DNA of 5,114 bases, taken from contig JAHFOU010000187.1 in assembly GCA_023261525.1 (NCBI GenBank), forward strand, positions 1 to 5,114, read 5' to 3'. The notes under the pieces were generated by a model. The model did no database searches and was not told the DNA's origin. It was given only the letters and a program-made list of their open reading frames with translations. Shown here one piece after another: positions 1 to 5,114 of the stretch. The stretch is from Planctomycetota bacterium. Lineage in GTDB: Bacteria; Planctomycetota; SBBH01; JAHFOU01. A program made the position numbers and the translations under genes. Position 1 is the stretch's first letter; every line of letters starts with the position of its first letter.

Positions 1-1931
1 CGCATCTGATCCAGCTTCTCCAGGAGGCGTTTCATGATGCGCCCCTCAACGATGTCCTGCCCCTCCTCGGACTCGTTCGCCACGAAATTGTAGGCGTAGA
101 CATCCCGCTCCTGGCCGATGCGGTGGATGCGCCCGAGGCGCTGCTCCAGGCGGGTGGGATTCCAGGGGAGGTCGTAGTTGATCATGAGGCGGCAGAACTG
201 GAGGTTGATCCCCTCGCCGGCGGCCTCGGTGGCAACGCAGATCTGCTTCGTTACTCGGAAGTCCTCCTGGGCGCGTTTGCGTTCGTGGGGGTTCATGCCC
301 CCGTGAATCTGGCAGGTGGAATACCCCCACTTCTCCAAATGCTCGCGGAGGTGGTTCAGGGTGTCGCGGTGCTCCGTGAAGAGAAGGAGCTTGCCCCGTC
401 CGTCCTTGAGTTCGTCGAAGTTGGATTTCTTCAGGCACTCGCGCAGGGCGTTGAGCTTGGAGTCGCCACTGACCCCATCCCTCACCCGGCGGGTCTGGGC
501 GAGCAGTTCCTTCAGGTGGGCGATCTCGCTGCGGAGCTGGTCGAGTTCCTCGGCGGCGGTGAACTCGTCCGCGAGCTGGTCCCGGGTGCCGTCGTCGAGA
601 TCGTCGTCCTCCTGTTCTTCGTCTACGAGCCGGCCCTGGAGCTGGGCCAGCTTCTTGGCCCGCTGGGCGGGCGTCAGCGTCTCCAGTTCATCGAGGAGCG
701 TCACCTGCTTCTCCAGGCGGCGCCGGATGGACTCGTGGATGGCCTGGGTGGAGCTCGCCAGACGCCGCTGGAGGACGGTGCGGACCAGAGCCACGCTCTG
801 TTTCTTGCGGCCGCTGGCCTGGGGCAGGAACTCGTTGATATAGGCGGTGACCGCCTTGTAGAGATCGTACTCCTCCCGGTTCAGGCGGAAGACCACGGTC
901 TGGACGTGCCGGTCGGGGAAGAGCCGGCGCCCGTTCACGTCCCGGAGGTCCTCCTTGAGGCGCCGCAAGGCCCAGGGGCAGTCGGGGCCCATCCGCAGGA
1001 TGTCCTTACGGATCCGCTCGGCATCGTTTCCCTTCCGGTTGGGCTCTGGAAAGAGGTCGGGGTCGATCAGGCGGACGAAGTGGGCGAAGCGGTCGTTGTC
1101 CCCGTGGTGGGGCGTGGCGGTAAGCAGCAACAGGTAGTCGGTCGTTCCCGACAGGTGTTCGGCCAACTGGTAGCGCTTGGTCTTGGAAACGTCGTCTCCC
1201 CCATCCCCCGAGCGCTTCTTGGTCGAGGCGCTGCACTTGTGCGCCTCGTCGATGATGACGAGGTCCCAACGCTCGGCCCAGACGCGCTCGCGCACCCCCT
1301 CTTGTTTGGCGTAGTCGAGGGAGGCGACCACCTGGTTGGAGCGGTGCCAGGGGTTCACGAGCTGCTGCTGGTCAACGGCGGAGAAAATGCACTCGAACTG
1401 CTCCCCGAACCAGCGCTGGAGCTCATCCTGCCACTGGATGGTGAGCGGTGCAGGGCAGAGGATGAGAACGCGCTCGATGGCGCCCCGGAGCTTGAGCTCC
1501 TTGATGAGAAGCCCGGCCATGATGGTCTTGCCGGCCCCAGGGTCGTCTGCCAGGAGGAAGCGGAGGCGCGGCTGGGGGAGCATCTTCATGTAGACCGCCT
1601 CGATCTGGTGCGGCAGGGTCCGGATCCCTGAGAGGCTCACGGCGAAGTGGGGGTCGTGGGCATAGGCGAGGCGGATCCGGGCAGACTCGATGAGGATCCG
1701 GAGCTTCTCGGGATCCACGAGGGGAGTCTGGTCGGCTACGGCGCCCCCATGTCCATCGAGGGCGGCCATTTCCTGGGGGGTGAGGATGGCCTCGGCTGGT
1801 GAGCCATCGGGCAGGCGGACGCGGCACTCGAAGCCGCCCTGCAACGGCCGCACGGCCTCCAGGGTCACCTCCCCTTGGAAGTGTCCGGCGAGCTTGATCT
1901 TCTTGCCAACAGGATAGGTCCGTTCAGACAT
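1..1931 (-). CDS. SNF2/HepA-type superfamily 2 helicase, C-terminus cut by window edge
   Basis: This gene encodes an ATP-dependent DNA translocase or helicase of the SNF2/RapA (HepA) group, and 643 codons are visible. The core motifs are in order: Walker A DDPGAGKT around residues 129-136 (K135), DEAH at 228-231, TATP at 271-274, LLLFTEHR around 515-522, ATEAAGEG at 567-574 and GRIHRIGQ at 600-607. Both RecA-like lobes are therefore present and look functional. Between the lobes is a charged helical insert, about residues 380-490, with an acidic run at 436-447. The C-terminal region is missing because the gene runs off the left edge; relatives I know are roughly 900-1150 aa. The start is uncertain. 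ATG at 1931 has only a weak AAGG 12 nt upstream, and an in-frame ATG at 1979 would add 16 residues. The N-terminus (MSERTYPVGKKI) suits 1931. Known relatives include RapA-like recycling factors and defence helicases such as DISARM DrmD. Which role applies cannot be decided from this part alone. Confidence 0.93.
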   Translation of the reverse strand, partial: MSERTYPVGKKIKLAGHFQGEVTLEAVRPLQGGFECRVRLPDGSPAEAILTPQEMAALDGHGGAVADQTPLVDPEKLRILIESARIRLAYAHDPHFAVSLSGIRTLPHQIEAVYMKMLPQPRLRFLLADDPGAGKTIMAGLLIKELKLRGAIERVLILCPAPLTIQWQDELQRWFGEQFECIFSAVDQQQLVNPWHRSNQVVASLDYAKQEGVRERVWAERWDLVIIDEAHKCSASTKKRSGDGGDDVSKTKRYQLAEHLSGTTDYLLLLTATPHHGDNDRFAHFVRLIDPDLFPEPNRKGNDAERIRKDILRMGPDCPWALRRLKEDLRDVNGRRLFPDRHVQTVVFRLNREEYDLYKAVTAYINEFLPQASGRKKQSVALVRTVLQRRLASSTQAIHESIRRRLEKQVTLLDELETLTPAQRAKKLAQLQGRLVDEEQEDDDLDDGTRDQLADEFTAAEELDQLRSEIAHLKELLAQTRRVRDGVSGDSKLNALRECLKKSNFDELKDGRGKLLLFTEHRDTLNHLREHLEKWGYSTCQIHGGMNPHERKRAQEDFRVTKQICVATEAAGEGINLQFCRLMINYDLPWNPTRLEQRLGRIHRIGQERDVYAYNFVANESEEGQDIVEGRIMKRLLEKLDQM

Positions 1932-1949
1932 GCGGGGGATTGACCTTGC

Positions 1950-1978
1950 TGCAACCGGTAACCGGGTTCCAGGTTGCA
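1950..1978. promoter_or_regulatory. Nested palindromes in the helicase leader, operator-like
   Basis: TGCAACC (1950-1956) and GGTTGCA (1972-1978) form a perfect 7-bp inverted repeat. Inside the interval is a second compact palindrome, CCGGT-A-ACCGG (1955-1965), that overlaps the left arm. It lies between the candidate promoter and ATG 1931, so it could be a DNA operator or an RNA hairpin in the leader. If translation began at 1979 it would instead be coding. No regulator is identified. Confidence 0.35.
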
Positions 1979-1999
1979 TCGGTCCACTCGATTGCGGAG

Positions 2000-2041
2000 T
2001 TGACACCCATCGCCCGTCATCATAACGGCCGCGGGTGACAA
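2000..2041. repeat. Near-perfect inverted repeat around the helicase -10 box
   Basis: TTGACACCC (2000-2008) and GGGTGACAA (2033-2041) are inverted copies that match at 8 of 9 positions. They flank the candidate -10 box of the helicase promoter with 24 bp between them. The arrangement would suit a repressor binding on both sides of the promoter. Given the arm length, chance cannot be excluded. Confidence 0.3.
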
Positions 2042-2046
2042 TCCAA
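2019..2046 (-). promoter_or_regulatory. Candidate promoter of the helicase gene
   Basis: Reading leftward, TATGAT (2024-2019) is one base from the consensus -10 box. A weak -35 TTGGAT (2046-2041) lies 16 bp upstream. The predicted transcript would start near 2012 and carry a leader of about 80 nt before ATG 1931. It lies downstream of the terminator that closes the neighbouring gene, where the helicase would need its own promoter. The -35 match is poor, so an activator or a different sigma factor is possible. Confidence 0.4.
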
Positions 2047-2061
2047 CCGTTCCGTGGGGTA

Positions 2062-2095
2062 CAAAGAGAGGCCCGGTCGCTGCAGCGACCGGGCC
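2062..2095 (-). terminator. Intrinsic terminator of the 185-aa gene
   Basis: The bases 2070-2095 form a perfect 26-bp palindrome: an 11-bp GC-rich stem (GGCCCGGTCGC) closed by a TGCA loop. Read on the minus strand it is followed at once by the T-rich tract TCTCTTTGT. It lies 12 bp after the stop codon of the gene at 2108-2665. There is no T tract on the plus-strand side, so it acts leftward and insulates the helicase from upstream transcription. Confidence 0.9.
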
Positions 2096-2107
2096 AAGTA
2101 GACGAGC

Positions 2108-2665
2108 CTATGCGTGGAGGACGGCCTTCAGCCGGTTGGCCAGGCCCCCTCCCTTGTTCCCGATCTCCTCCTTTGGCCCCAGATGGCGTCCGGTATAGGC
2201 GTAGGCCTCGCGGCCCACCGACTCCTTGAGCGCCTTGAAGGGGATGGTCTCCTCGGTATCGGGCTTGCCCTTCACCGTGACCTTGATCCCCTTCTCAGCC
2301 TTCTCCACCAGGAAGCGCACCATAGCCGTCCGGTTGGGGGCCCGGCTTCCCTCGAACTCGCAGGGGACCCCCGCCTGCTGGCAGGCATCCCGGTAGGGCT
2401 CCAGGACCTTCAGGTAGACCTCCTTGGCGGCGTCCACCAGGACCTTTCCCTGCTCCTGGAGTTTCCCAGCCTCGGCCCGGGCCCCCTCCAGGCCTTCCTG
2501 GGCGTCCTTGGCCTTGGCCTTCAAGGCCGCCAGGTTGGCCAGAACTGGCCCCTGTCCGCCCCCACGGGCTTCGTGGACCTCCTTGGCCTCAGCGGGTGCG
2601 GTGCGCCCCCCTGCGGCCACCCTTGCCACCTTGCCCTTCGACTCCTTCTTCGCGCTCTTACCCAT
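2108..2665 (-). CDS. Lysine-rich helical protein of unknown function, 185 aa
   Basis: I do not recognise the family. The ATG at 2665 is preceded by AAAAGGAGG with an 8-nt spacer, which settles the start against longer in-frame options reaching to 2935. The first 30 residues are strongly basic and low in complexity (MGKSAKKESKGKVARVAAGG). Residues 41-90 are rich in Ala, Lys, Glu and Leu and probably form a long helix or coiled coil. The C-terminal half (about 97-185) looks like a folded domain, with two cysteines at C95 and C102, a basic beta-type stretch KGIKVTVKGKP (125-135) and a glycine-rich KGGG at 171-174. There is no signal peptide or membrane segment. The basic N-terminus hints at nucleic-acid binding, but this is inference. 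It is transcribed alone and closed by a strong terminator, next to phage-type genes, so a phage or mobile-element accessory protein is plausible. Confidence 0.8.
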   Translation of the reverse strand: MGKSAKKESKGKVARVAAGGRTAPAEAKEVHEARGGGQGPVLANLAALKAKAKDAQEGLEGARAEAGKLQEQGKVLVDAAKEVYLKVLEPYRDACQQAGVPCEFEGSRAPNRTAMVRFLVEKAEKGIKVTVKGKPDTEETIPFKALKESVGREAYAYTGRHLGPKEEIGNKGGGLANRLKAVLHA

Positions 2666-2820
2666 GGTCCGATCCTCCTTTTCTACGCTCCCCATTCGCC
2701 TCCGGGAACTCCCCGGTGGCCTCGGACACATGGAGCCATGAACCTGGGAGGAAGTCGAGTCAATCCAACAGATTCCCTCGATGGAAAGCGTGGAAGAAAG
2801 CACGCCGGAAAGTACCCGGC
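2666..2820. promoter_or_regulatory. Leader and upstream region of the 185-aa gene
   Basis: This is the gene-2 half of the divergent intergenic region. Reading leftward, TTGACT (2763-2758) is a good -35 candidate, but no convincing -10 box follows at 16-18 bp. The ribosome site AAAAGGAGG lies just before ATG 2665. A short inverted repeat with CCGGG/CCCGG arms lies near 2703-2717. A 9-bp word, CAATCCAAC (2761-2769), also occurs upstream of the helicase gene (2039-2047). Confidence 0.35.
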
Positions 2821-2822
2821 CC

Positions 2823-2852
2823 GGCCGGAGTAGGACCGGCCGGAGTGGGACC
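2823..2852. repeat. Tandem 15-bp repeat upstream of the small HTH gene
   Basis: GGCCGGAGTAGGACC (2823-2837) is followed directly by GGCCGGAGTGGGACC (2838-2852), a single-base difference. With the flanking bases this places two palindromic CCGGCCGG cores 15 bp apart, at 2821-2828 and 2836-2843. A degenerate relative (GCCGGAAAGTACCC) lies just to the left. The second copy ends next to the candidate -35 box at 2855, which is a typical position for regulator sites. Confidence 0.7.
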
Positions 2853-2854
2853 CC

Positions 2855-2884
2855 ATGGCAGAACATCTCCGACGGGCCTATAAT
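2855..2884 (+). promoter_or_regulatory. Sigma-70-type promoter of the small HTH gene
   Basis: A perfect TATAAT lies at 2879-2884, and ATGGCA at 2855-2860 matches four of six -35 positions with an 18-bp spacer. The transcript would begin near 2891, giving a leader of only about 18 nt that is almost entirely the AAAAGGAGG ribosome site (2893-2901). This is the clearest promoter in the window. Confidence 0.7.
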
Positions 2885-2908
2885 CGTCCCCCAAAAGGAG
2901 GACCGCCA

Positions 2909-3115
2909 ATGCCCAAGACGCCCGCACGCCACCACAAGGAATGGACCCGCCAGGAGGAGAAGAAACTGGATCAGCTGGCCGGCGGGAATACCCCTACCCG
3001 CCTCATTGCCATGAAGATGGGCCGGACGACCGACGCCATCTACAAAAAGGCGAGCGAGGAGAGCATTCCCCTCAAGCCGACGAATCAGTCCCCCTACAAC
3101 CGTCGGCGGCGATAG
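2909..3115 (+). CDS. Small Myb/homeodomain-like DNA-binding protein, 68 aa
   Basis: This is the only plus-strand gene in the window. ATG 2909 has AGGAGG 7 nt upstream and a perfect TATAAT 25 bp upstream. The protein looks like one compact three-helix domain: an early Trp in KEWT (W12), helix 1 about 13-24, helix 2 about 28-37 (NTPTRLIAMKMGRT region) and a recognition-type helix about 39-50, followed by a basic tail ending in RRRR. The NTPTR, GRT and LKPTNQSPY segments resemble a widespread family of small uncharacterised bacterial proteins with a SANT/Myb-like fold, recalled from memory. A DNA-binding role, perhaps regulatory, is inferred. It runs convergently towards the phage-type operon with 9 bp between stop codons and no clear terminator. 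The tandem repeat beside its promoter could be its own binding site. Confidence 0.87.
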   Translation: MPKTPARHHKEWTRQEEKKLDQLAGGNTPTRLIAMKMGRTTDAIYKKASEESIPLKPTNQSPYNRRRR

Positions 3116-3124
3116 ACGCCGAGG

Positions 3125-3469
3125 CTACCCCTGCGGGGCGCCCGTGCTCGCCGGCGCATCCGGGTTCTTCAGGTCGCCCGCCAGGGCGCCCAGAATTCCC
3201 CGTGCCCACCCCGGACCGTGCCGGGAGGCGCCCTTCAAGAGGTTCTGAATCAGGACGGGCGCGGCGACCGCCACGGCCGCCTTCGAGCCCTCCGGCAGGA
3301 AGGGCAGATGCGCCGCCAGGCCAGCCGCGGCCCCGTAGGCCAGGGTCGGCAGGAGGTAGCGCCACTCGTAGGCCTCGATCCTGCCGTCCGCCGAGACGTT
3401 CTTGAACCACTGGGTCAGGTTGGCGATCAGCCCGCCAGCCACCCCGCACACGATCAGGTTGAAATCCAT
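3125..3469 (-). CDS. Small membrane protein, holin-like, 114 aa
   Basis: Hydrophobic stretches at about residues 5-18 (LIVCGVAGGLIANL), 39-58 and 64-78 predict two or three membrane segments, with a short charged link at 23-37. The C-terminal 35 residues are polar, rich in Gly, Ala and Pro. ATG 3469 has AGGAGG with a 7-nt spacer, which supports it over the longer frame to 3685. Size, topology and position as last gene of a phage-type operon, just after a spanin-like lipoprotein, suggest a holin or other lysis-associated membrane protein. I do not recognise a named holin family, so the function is inferred. The gene ends 9 bp from the stop of the convergent small HTH gene. Confidence 0.8.
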   Translation of the reverse strand: MDFNLIVCGVAGGLIANLTQWFKNVSADGRIEAYEWRYLLPTLAYGAAAGLAAHLPFLPEGSKAAVAVAAPVLIQNLLKGASRHGPGWARGILGALAGDLKNPDAPASTGAPQG

Positions 3470-3510
3470 CGTCCCTCCTCCTTTTCCGGCCCCACCCATT
3501 TTGGGAAGGC

Positions 3511-3882
3511 CTATGCGTTCTGGGTCTTGCGCTTCCGGTTCGTCAGATAGGCCAGGAGCAGGGTCAGGAAGCCCGCCCCCTCGGCCAGGATCCGGCCCAC
3601 CGGCTGCCCGAGGACGGCGCCGGCGACCTGGCCGATCATTTGCGGGGCCGGTTTGGAGGCCTCCTCGTGGGCCGCTTTCGCCCAAGCCACGGCGTTCTGG
3701 AGGTCGTTGCCCTGGGCGCCGAGGGTCGCCTGGTACGCCTCCAGCTTGGCCTGGTACTCCGCCCAGCGGGGATCCTCCCTGGTGACCGGCGTCGGAGGGG
3801 CCTCAGGCAGCGGCGCCCCCGGGGGAGGCGGGATGCACCCCGCGCAAAGGATCAGGATCAGGACTCCCCAGAGCTTTCCCAT
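3511..3882 (-). CDS. Lipoprotein with C-terminal membrane anchor, unimolecular-spanin-like, 123 aa
   Basis: Residues 1-16 (MGKLWGVLILILCAGC) form a lipoprotein signal with cysteine C16 as the likely lipidated residue. The box is slightly atypical, having Cys rather than Leu at -3. A proline-rich segment follows (residues 18-32), then a helical charged region at about 38-78. The C-terminus has a Gly/Ala-rich hydrophobic stretch (82-100) and a short membrane segment near 102-114, followed by a basic tail NRKRK. An N-terminal lipid anchor plus a C-terminal membrane anchor with positive charges after it is the layout of unimolecular spanins such as phage T1 gp11, which join the outer and inner membranes during lysis. 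The proline-rich start also recalls Rz1-type outer spanins. AAAGGAGGG precedes ATG 3882, and the upstream gene stops 14 bp earlier. The function is inferred from layout only. Confidence 0.83.
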   Translation of the reverse strand: MGKLWGVLILILCAGCIPPPPGAPLPEAPPTPVTREDPRWAEYQAKLEAYQATLGAQGNDLQNAVAWAKAAHEEASKPAPQMIGQVAGAVLGQPVGRILAEGAGFLTLLLAYLTNRKRKTQNA

Positions 3883-3896
3883 CGTGCCCTCCTTTC

Positions 3897-4244
3897 CTAC
3901 AGGATCTGCCTCAACGCCATGAGCCCCACCGCCCCGGCCATCGCGTAGAGCGAGAGCCGGATGAAAAAGTAGACCTTCCGGTGCGCTTCCTCGTTCGCCT
4001 TGTCGTCCGCCTTGGACCGGATCGCCTCCCAAGCCTTGTCCAGGCTGGCCTCGTTCAGGAGCACCTGCTCCCGGGCGTCCCGGGCCTCCTCCTGCTGGCG
4101 CTGCATGAGCTCGGCCAGTTTGTCCACCTGGCCGGCCATCCGGGGGATGCTCCCGTTGAGCTCGCCCCGGAGCCTCGCCACGTCCTGCTGGACCTTGGAG
4201 ACCTCCCCGTAGACCTGGGCGATGGTGATGCGGCTCTCTGCCAT
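3897..4244 (-). CDS. Coiled-coil protein with C-terminal membrane anchor, XhlA-like layout, 115 aa
   Basis: The N-terminal 90 residues are charged and helical (for example KVQQDVARLRGEL at 17-29 and QRQQEEARDAREQ at 48-60) and probably form a coiled coil. Residues 91-112 (VYFFIRLSLYAMAGAVGLMA and beyond) form a single membrane segment at the very end. Phage XhlA-type haemolysins and similar lysis-cassette proteins share this layout. The start at 4244 lies 2 bp after the stop codon of the previous gene and lacks its own good ribosome site, so translational coupling is likely. A longer in-frame extension to 4469 exists but would overlap the preceding gene almost entirely. The position before a spanin-like and a holin-like gene supports a lysis or membrane role, as inference. 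Confidence 0.82.
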   Translation of the reverse strand: MAESRITIAQVYGEVSKVQQDVARLRGELNGSIPRMAGQVDKLAELMQRQQEEARDAREQVLLNEASLDKAWEAIRSKADDKANEEAHRKVYFFIRLSLYAMAGAVGLMALRQIL

Positions 4245-4246
4245 GG

Positions 4247-4504
4247 CTACAGGACCGGCCTCTCGACACCCACCTGGGCCCGGATCCCCTCCACCGGGGC
4301 CCCGGTCACGCAGGCCGAGATCACCCGGTCCAGCTCCGTCATCAGAGCCGCCTCCGTCTTCCCTGTGGGGTCCAGGAGGAAGGTCCTGTGCTGGCCCCGC
4401 CCATCCCCGACATCTGGGTCGTAGACGATCACCCTCACCTCCACACTGGAGGCGTCCTGTAGCCCGCACCCGACGCTCAACACCCTATACCTGGTCAGCG
4501 GCAT
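4247..4504 (-). CDS. Small protein of unknown function in phage-type operon, 85 aa
   Basis: I do not recognise this family. ATG 4504 has AGGAGGAG shortly upstream, and the preceding gene stops 9 bp before the start. The protein is soluble and mixed alpha/beta: beta-type stretches near residues 6-11 and 20-28 (SVEVRVIVYDPD), a Gly/Arg-rich turn DGRGQHR, a helix at about 49-65 (KTEAALMTELDRVISAC), then a short beta-type end. There is no signal peptide or membrane segment. Its position between a probable tail or surface protein and the membrane cassette suggests a minor structural or accessory phage protein. Confidence 0.75.
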   Translation of the reverse strand: MPLTRYRVLSVGCGLQDASSVEVRVIVYDPDVGDGRGQHRTFLLDPTGKTEAALMTELDRVISACVTGAPVEGIRAQVGVERPVL

Positions 4505-4513
4505 GCTCTCCTC

Positions 4514-5114
4514 CTACCGGTCGTATTCCAGGGCCCAGAAGTCTACGGCGTTCCCGGCGTTCTGGCCGCCGCCCGGGGACTCCGCATAGATCACGTAGTT
4601 CAGGTTGACCGTGGGCATGGCCGCCGTGAGCGTGCCCTTGAGGACCCCGTCCACCCAGACCTCGAAGGAGGTGGGCGAGATCATCTTGAGCTCGGCCGTG
4701 TGGAAGACGCTGTTGTTCATGACCACGCCGGTATCCACGGAGGCCACGAGGACCCCGGCACGGCGGATCTCCGCGAAGAGGTTCCCGAAGGTGACCCAGG
4801 TGAATCTGAGGCAGTTGTTGGGGGTCAGGACCTCCTGGTCCGAGAGCCCGCTCCAGTACTTCGAGCCCCCGTAGCCCCCGCTCGTGGCGCAGCGGGTCTG
4901 GAAGAGGATGTTCGCCTTGTCCAGGCGGAAGGGGAAGTCGTCGGTGGCGATGTAGGTGGGGCTGGCGTCGTCGGAGTTCACCTCGATGACGCCGTTCAGG
5001 CCGTTGAACTGGCCGAAGTAGATCTGGGAGATGTCGACCCCGGTGTGCACCCGGTACAGGAGCTCGGAGGTGAAGAAGGAGTCCGTGTTGGCGCCGATGT
5101 TGGGACCGCCCAGG
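4514..5114 (-). CDS. Phage surface or tail-associated protein with concanavalin/LamG-like domain, N-terminus beyond window
   Basis: The frame is open to the right edge of the window, so the 199 visible residues are the C-terminal part. A GTG at 5050 is internal; upstream codons (LGGPNIGANTDSFFTSEL) fit the same protein. The visible part is rich in beta strands, with many aromatic, Asn, Thr and Gly residues and few charges. The stretch FEVWVDGVLKGTLTA has the strand-DG-turn-strand pattern common in concanavalin/LamG-type jelly-roll domains. The preceding HTAELKMISPTS and the terminal strand AVDFWALEYDR suit the same fold. Such domains occur in phage tail, fibre and capsid-decorating proteins, often for binding host glycans. 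The stop at 4514 is followed after 9 bp by the next gene, so this belongs to the same late operon. The exact structural role cannot be stated. Confidence 0.75.
   Translation of the reverse strand, partial: LGGPNIGANTDSFFTSELLYRVHTGVDISQIYFGQFNGLNGVIEVNSDDASPTYIATDDFPFRLDKANILFQTRCATSGGYGGSKYWSGLSDQEVLTPNNCLRFTWVTFGNLFAEIRRAGVLVASVDTGVVMNNSVFHTAELKMISPTSFEVWVDGVLKGTLTAAMPTVNLNYVIYAESPGGGQNAGNAVDFWALEYDR

Noticed and set aside
123..1631. A 502-codon open frame on the plus strand opposite the helicase
   Set aside because: Its frame mirrors the helicase codons in GC-rich DNA, the translation is low-complexity Leu/Val/Gly/Glu with no domain, and the minus-strand frame has every helicase motif.
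1950..1980. tRNA 3' end or attachment site suggested by GGGTTCC-like bases
   Set aside because: No cloverleaf, acceptor stem or CCA end can be built, and no direct repeat of this segment is seen elsewhere in the window.
2000..2028. Plus-strand promoter with TTGACA at 2000-2005 and CATAAC about 15 bp on
   Set aside because: There is no plus-strand gene downstream for about 880 bp, the spacer is short, and the same bases form an arm of an inverted repeat around the leftward promoter.
2114..2833. Plus-strand open frame opposite the 185-aa gene
   Set aside because: It would read through the strong minus-strand gene and its ribosome site, and has no supporting start signal or recognisable sequence.
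2666..2935. N-terminal extension of the 185-aa protein up to 2935
   Set aside because: The extension would cover the promoter and repeats of the divergent gene, and the AAAAGGAGG site clearly marks ATG 2665.
3103..3122. Hairpin TCGGCG/CGCCGA between the convergent genes as a bidirectional terminator
   Set aside because: The stem is only 6 bp, alternative pairings overlap, and neither side has a T tract.
1..5114. CRISPR array, rRNA or insertion sequence
   Set aside because: No regularly spaced repeats, no rRNA-like segments, and no transposase or terminal inverted repeats were seen.

Overview
The window is GC-rich bacterial DNA with strongly G/C-biased third codon positions, good AGGAGG-type ribosome sites and short intergenic gaps. 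It appears to be the end of a phage or prophage late region joined to an accessory region that carries a large helicase. No gene here is lineage-specific enough to name the host. A Gram-negative host is suggested, but not proven, by a lipoprotein with a C-terminal membrane anchor, a layout that only makes obvious sense between two membranes.

Right part (5114 to 3125, minus strand): five tightly packed genes, read right to left. First is the C-terminal part of a probable phage surface or tail-associated protein with a concanavalin/LamG-like domain. Then come an 85-aa protein of unknown role and three small membrane-associated proteins: a coiled coil with a C-terminal membrane anchor (XhlA-like layout), a lipoprotein with a proline-rich stretch and a hydrophobic basic C-terminus (unimolecular-spanin-like layout), and a small protein with two or three hydrophobic segments (holin-like). 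Order, sizes and spacing suggest a late operon ending in a lysis or membrane cassette. No endolysin is recognisable inside the window.

Middle (3115 to 2070): a lone plus-strand gene for a 68-aa Myb/homeodomain-like helix-turn-helix protein runs convergently into the phage operon. It has a near-ideal promoter with a tandem 15-bp repeat directly upstream. Divergent from it is a 185-aa lysine-rich, helical protein of unknown function, which ends at a very clear intrinsic terminator (perfect 26-bp palindrome plus T-rich tract).

Left part (2050 to 1, minus strand): a leader with candidate promoter and operator-like palindromes, then 643 codons of a SNF2/HepA-type superfamily 2 helicase cut by the window edge. 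All core motifs are intact. This family often occurs in restriction and defence islands (for example DISARM DrmD-like helicases), so the gene may be the first member of a defence operon continuing left of the window. That link is inference, because no partner gene is visible.
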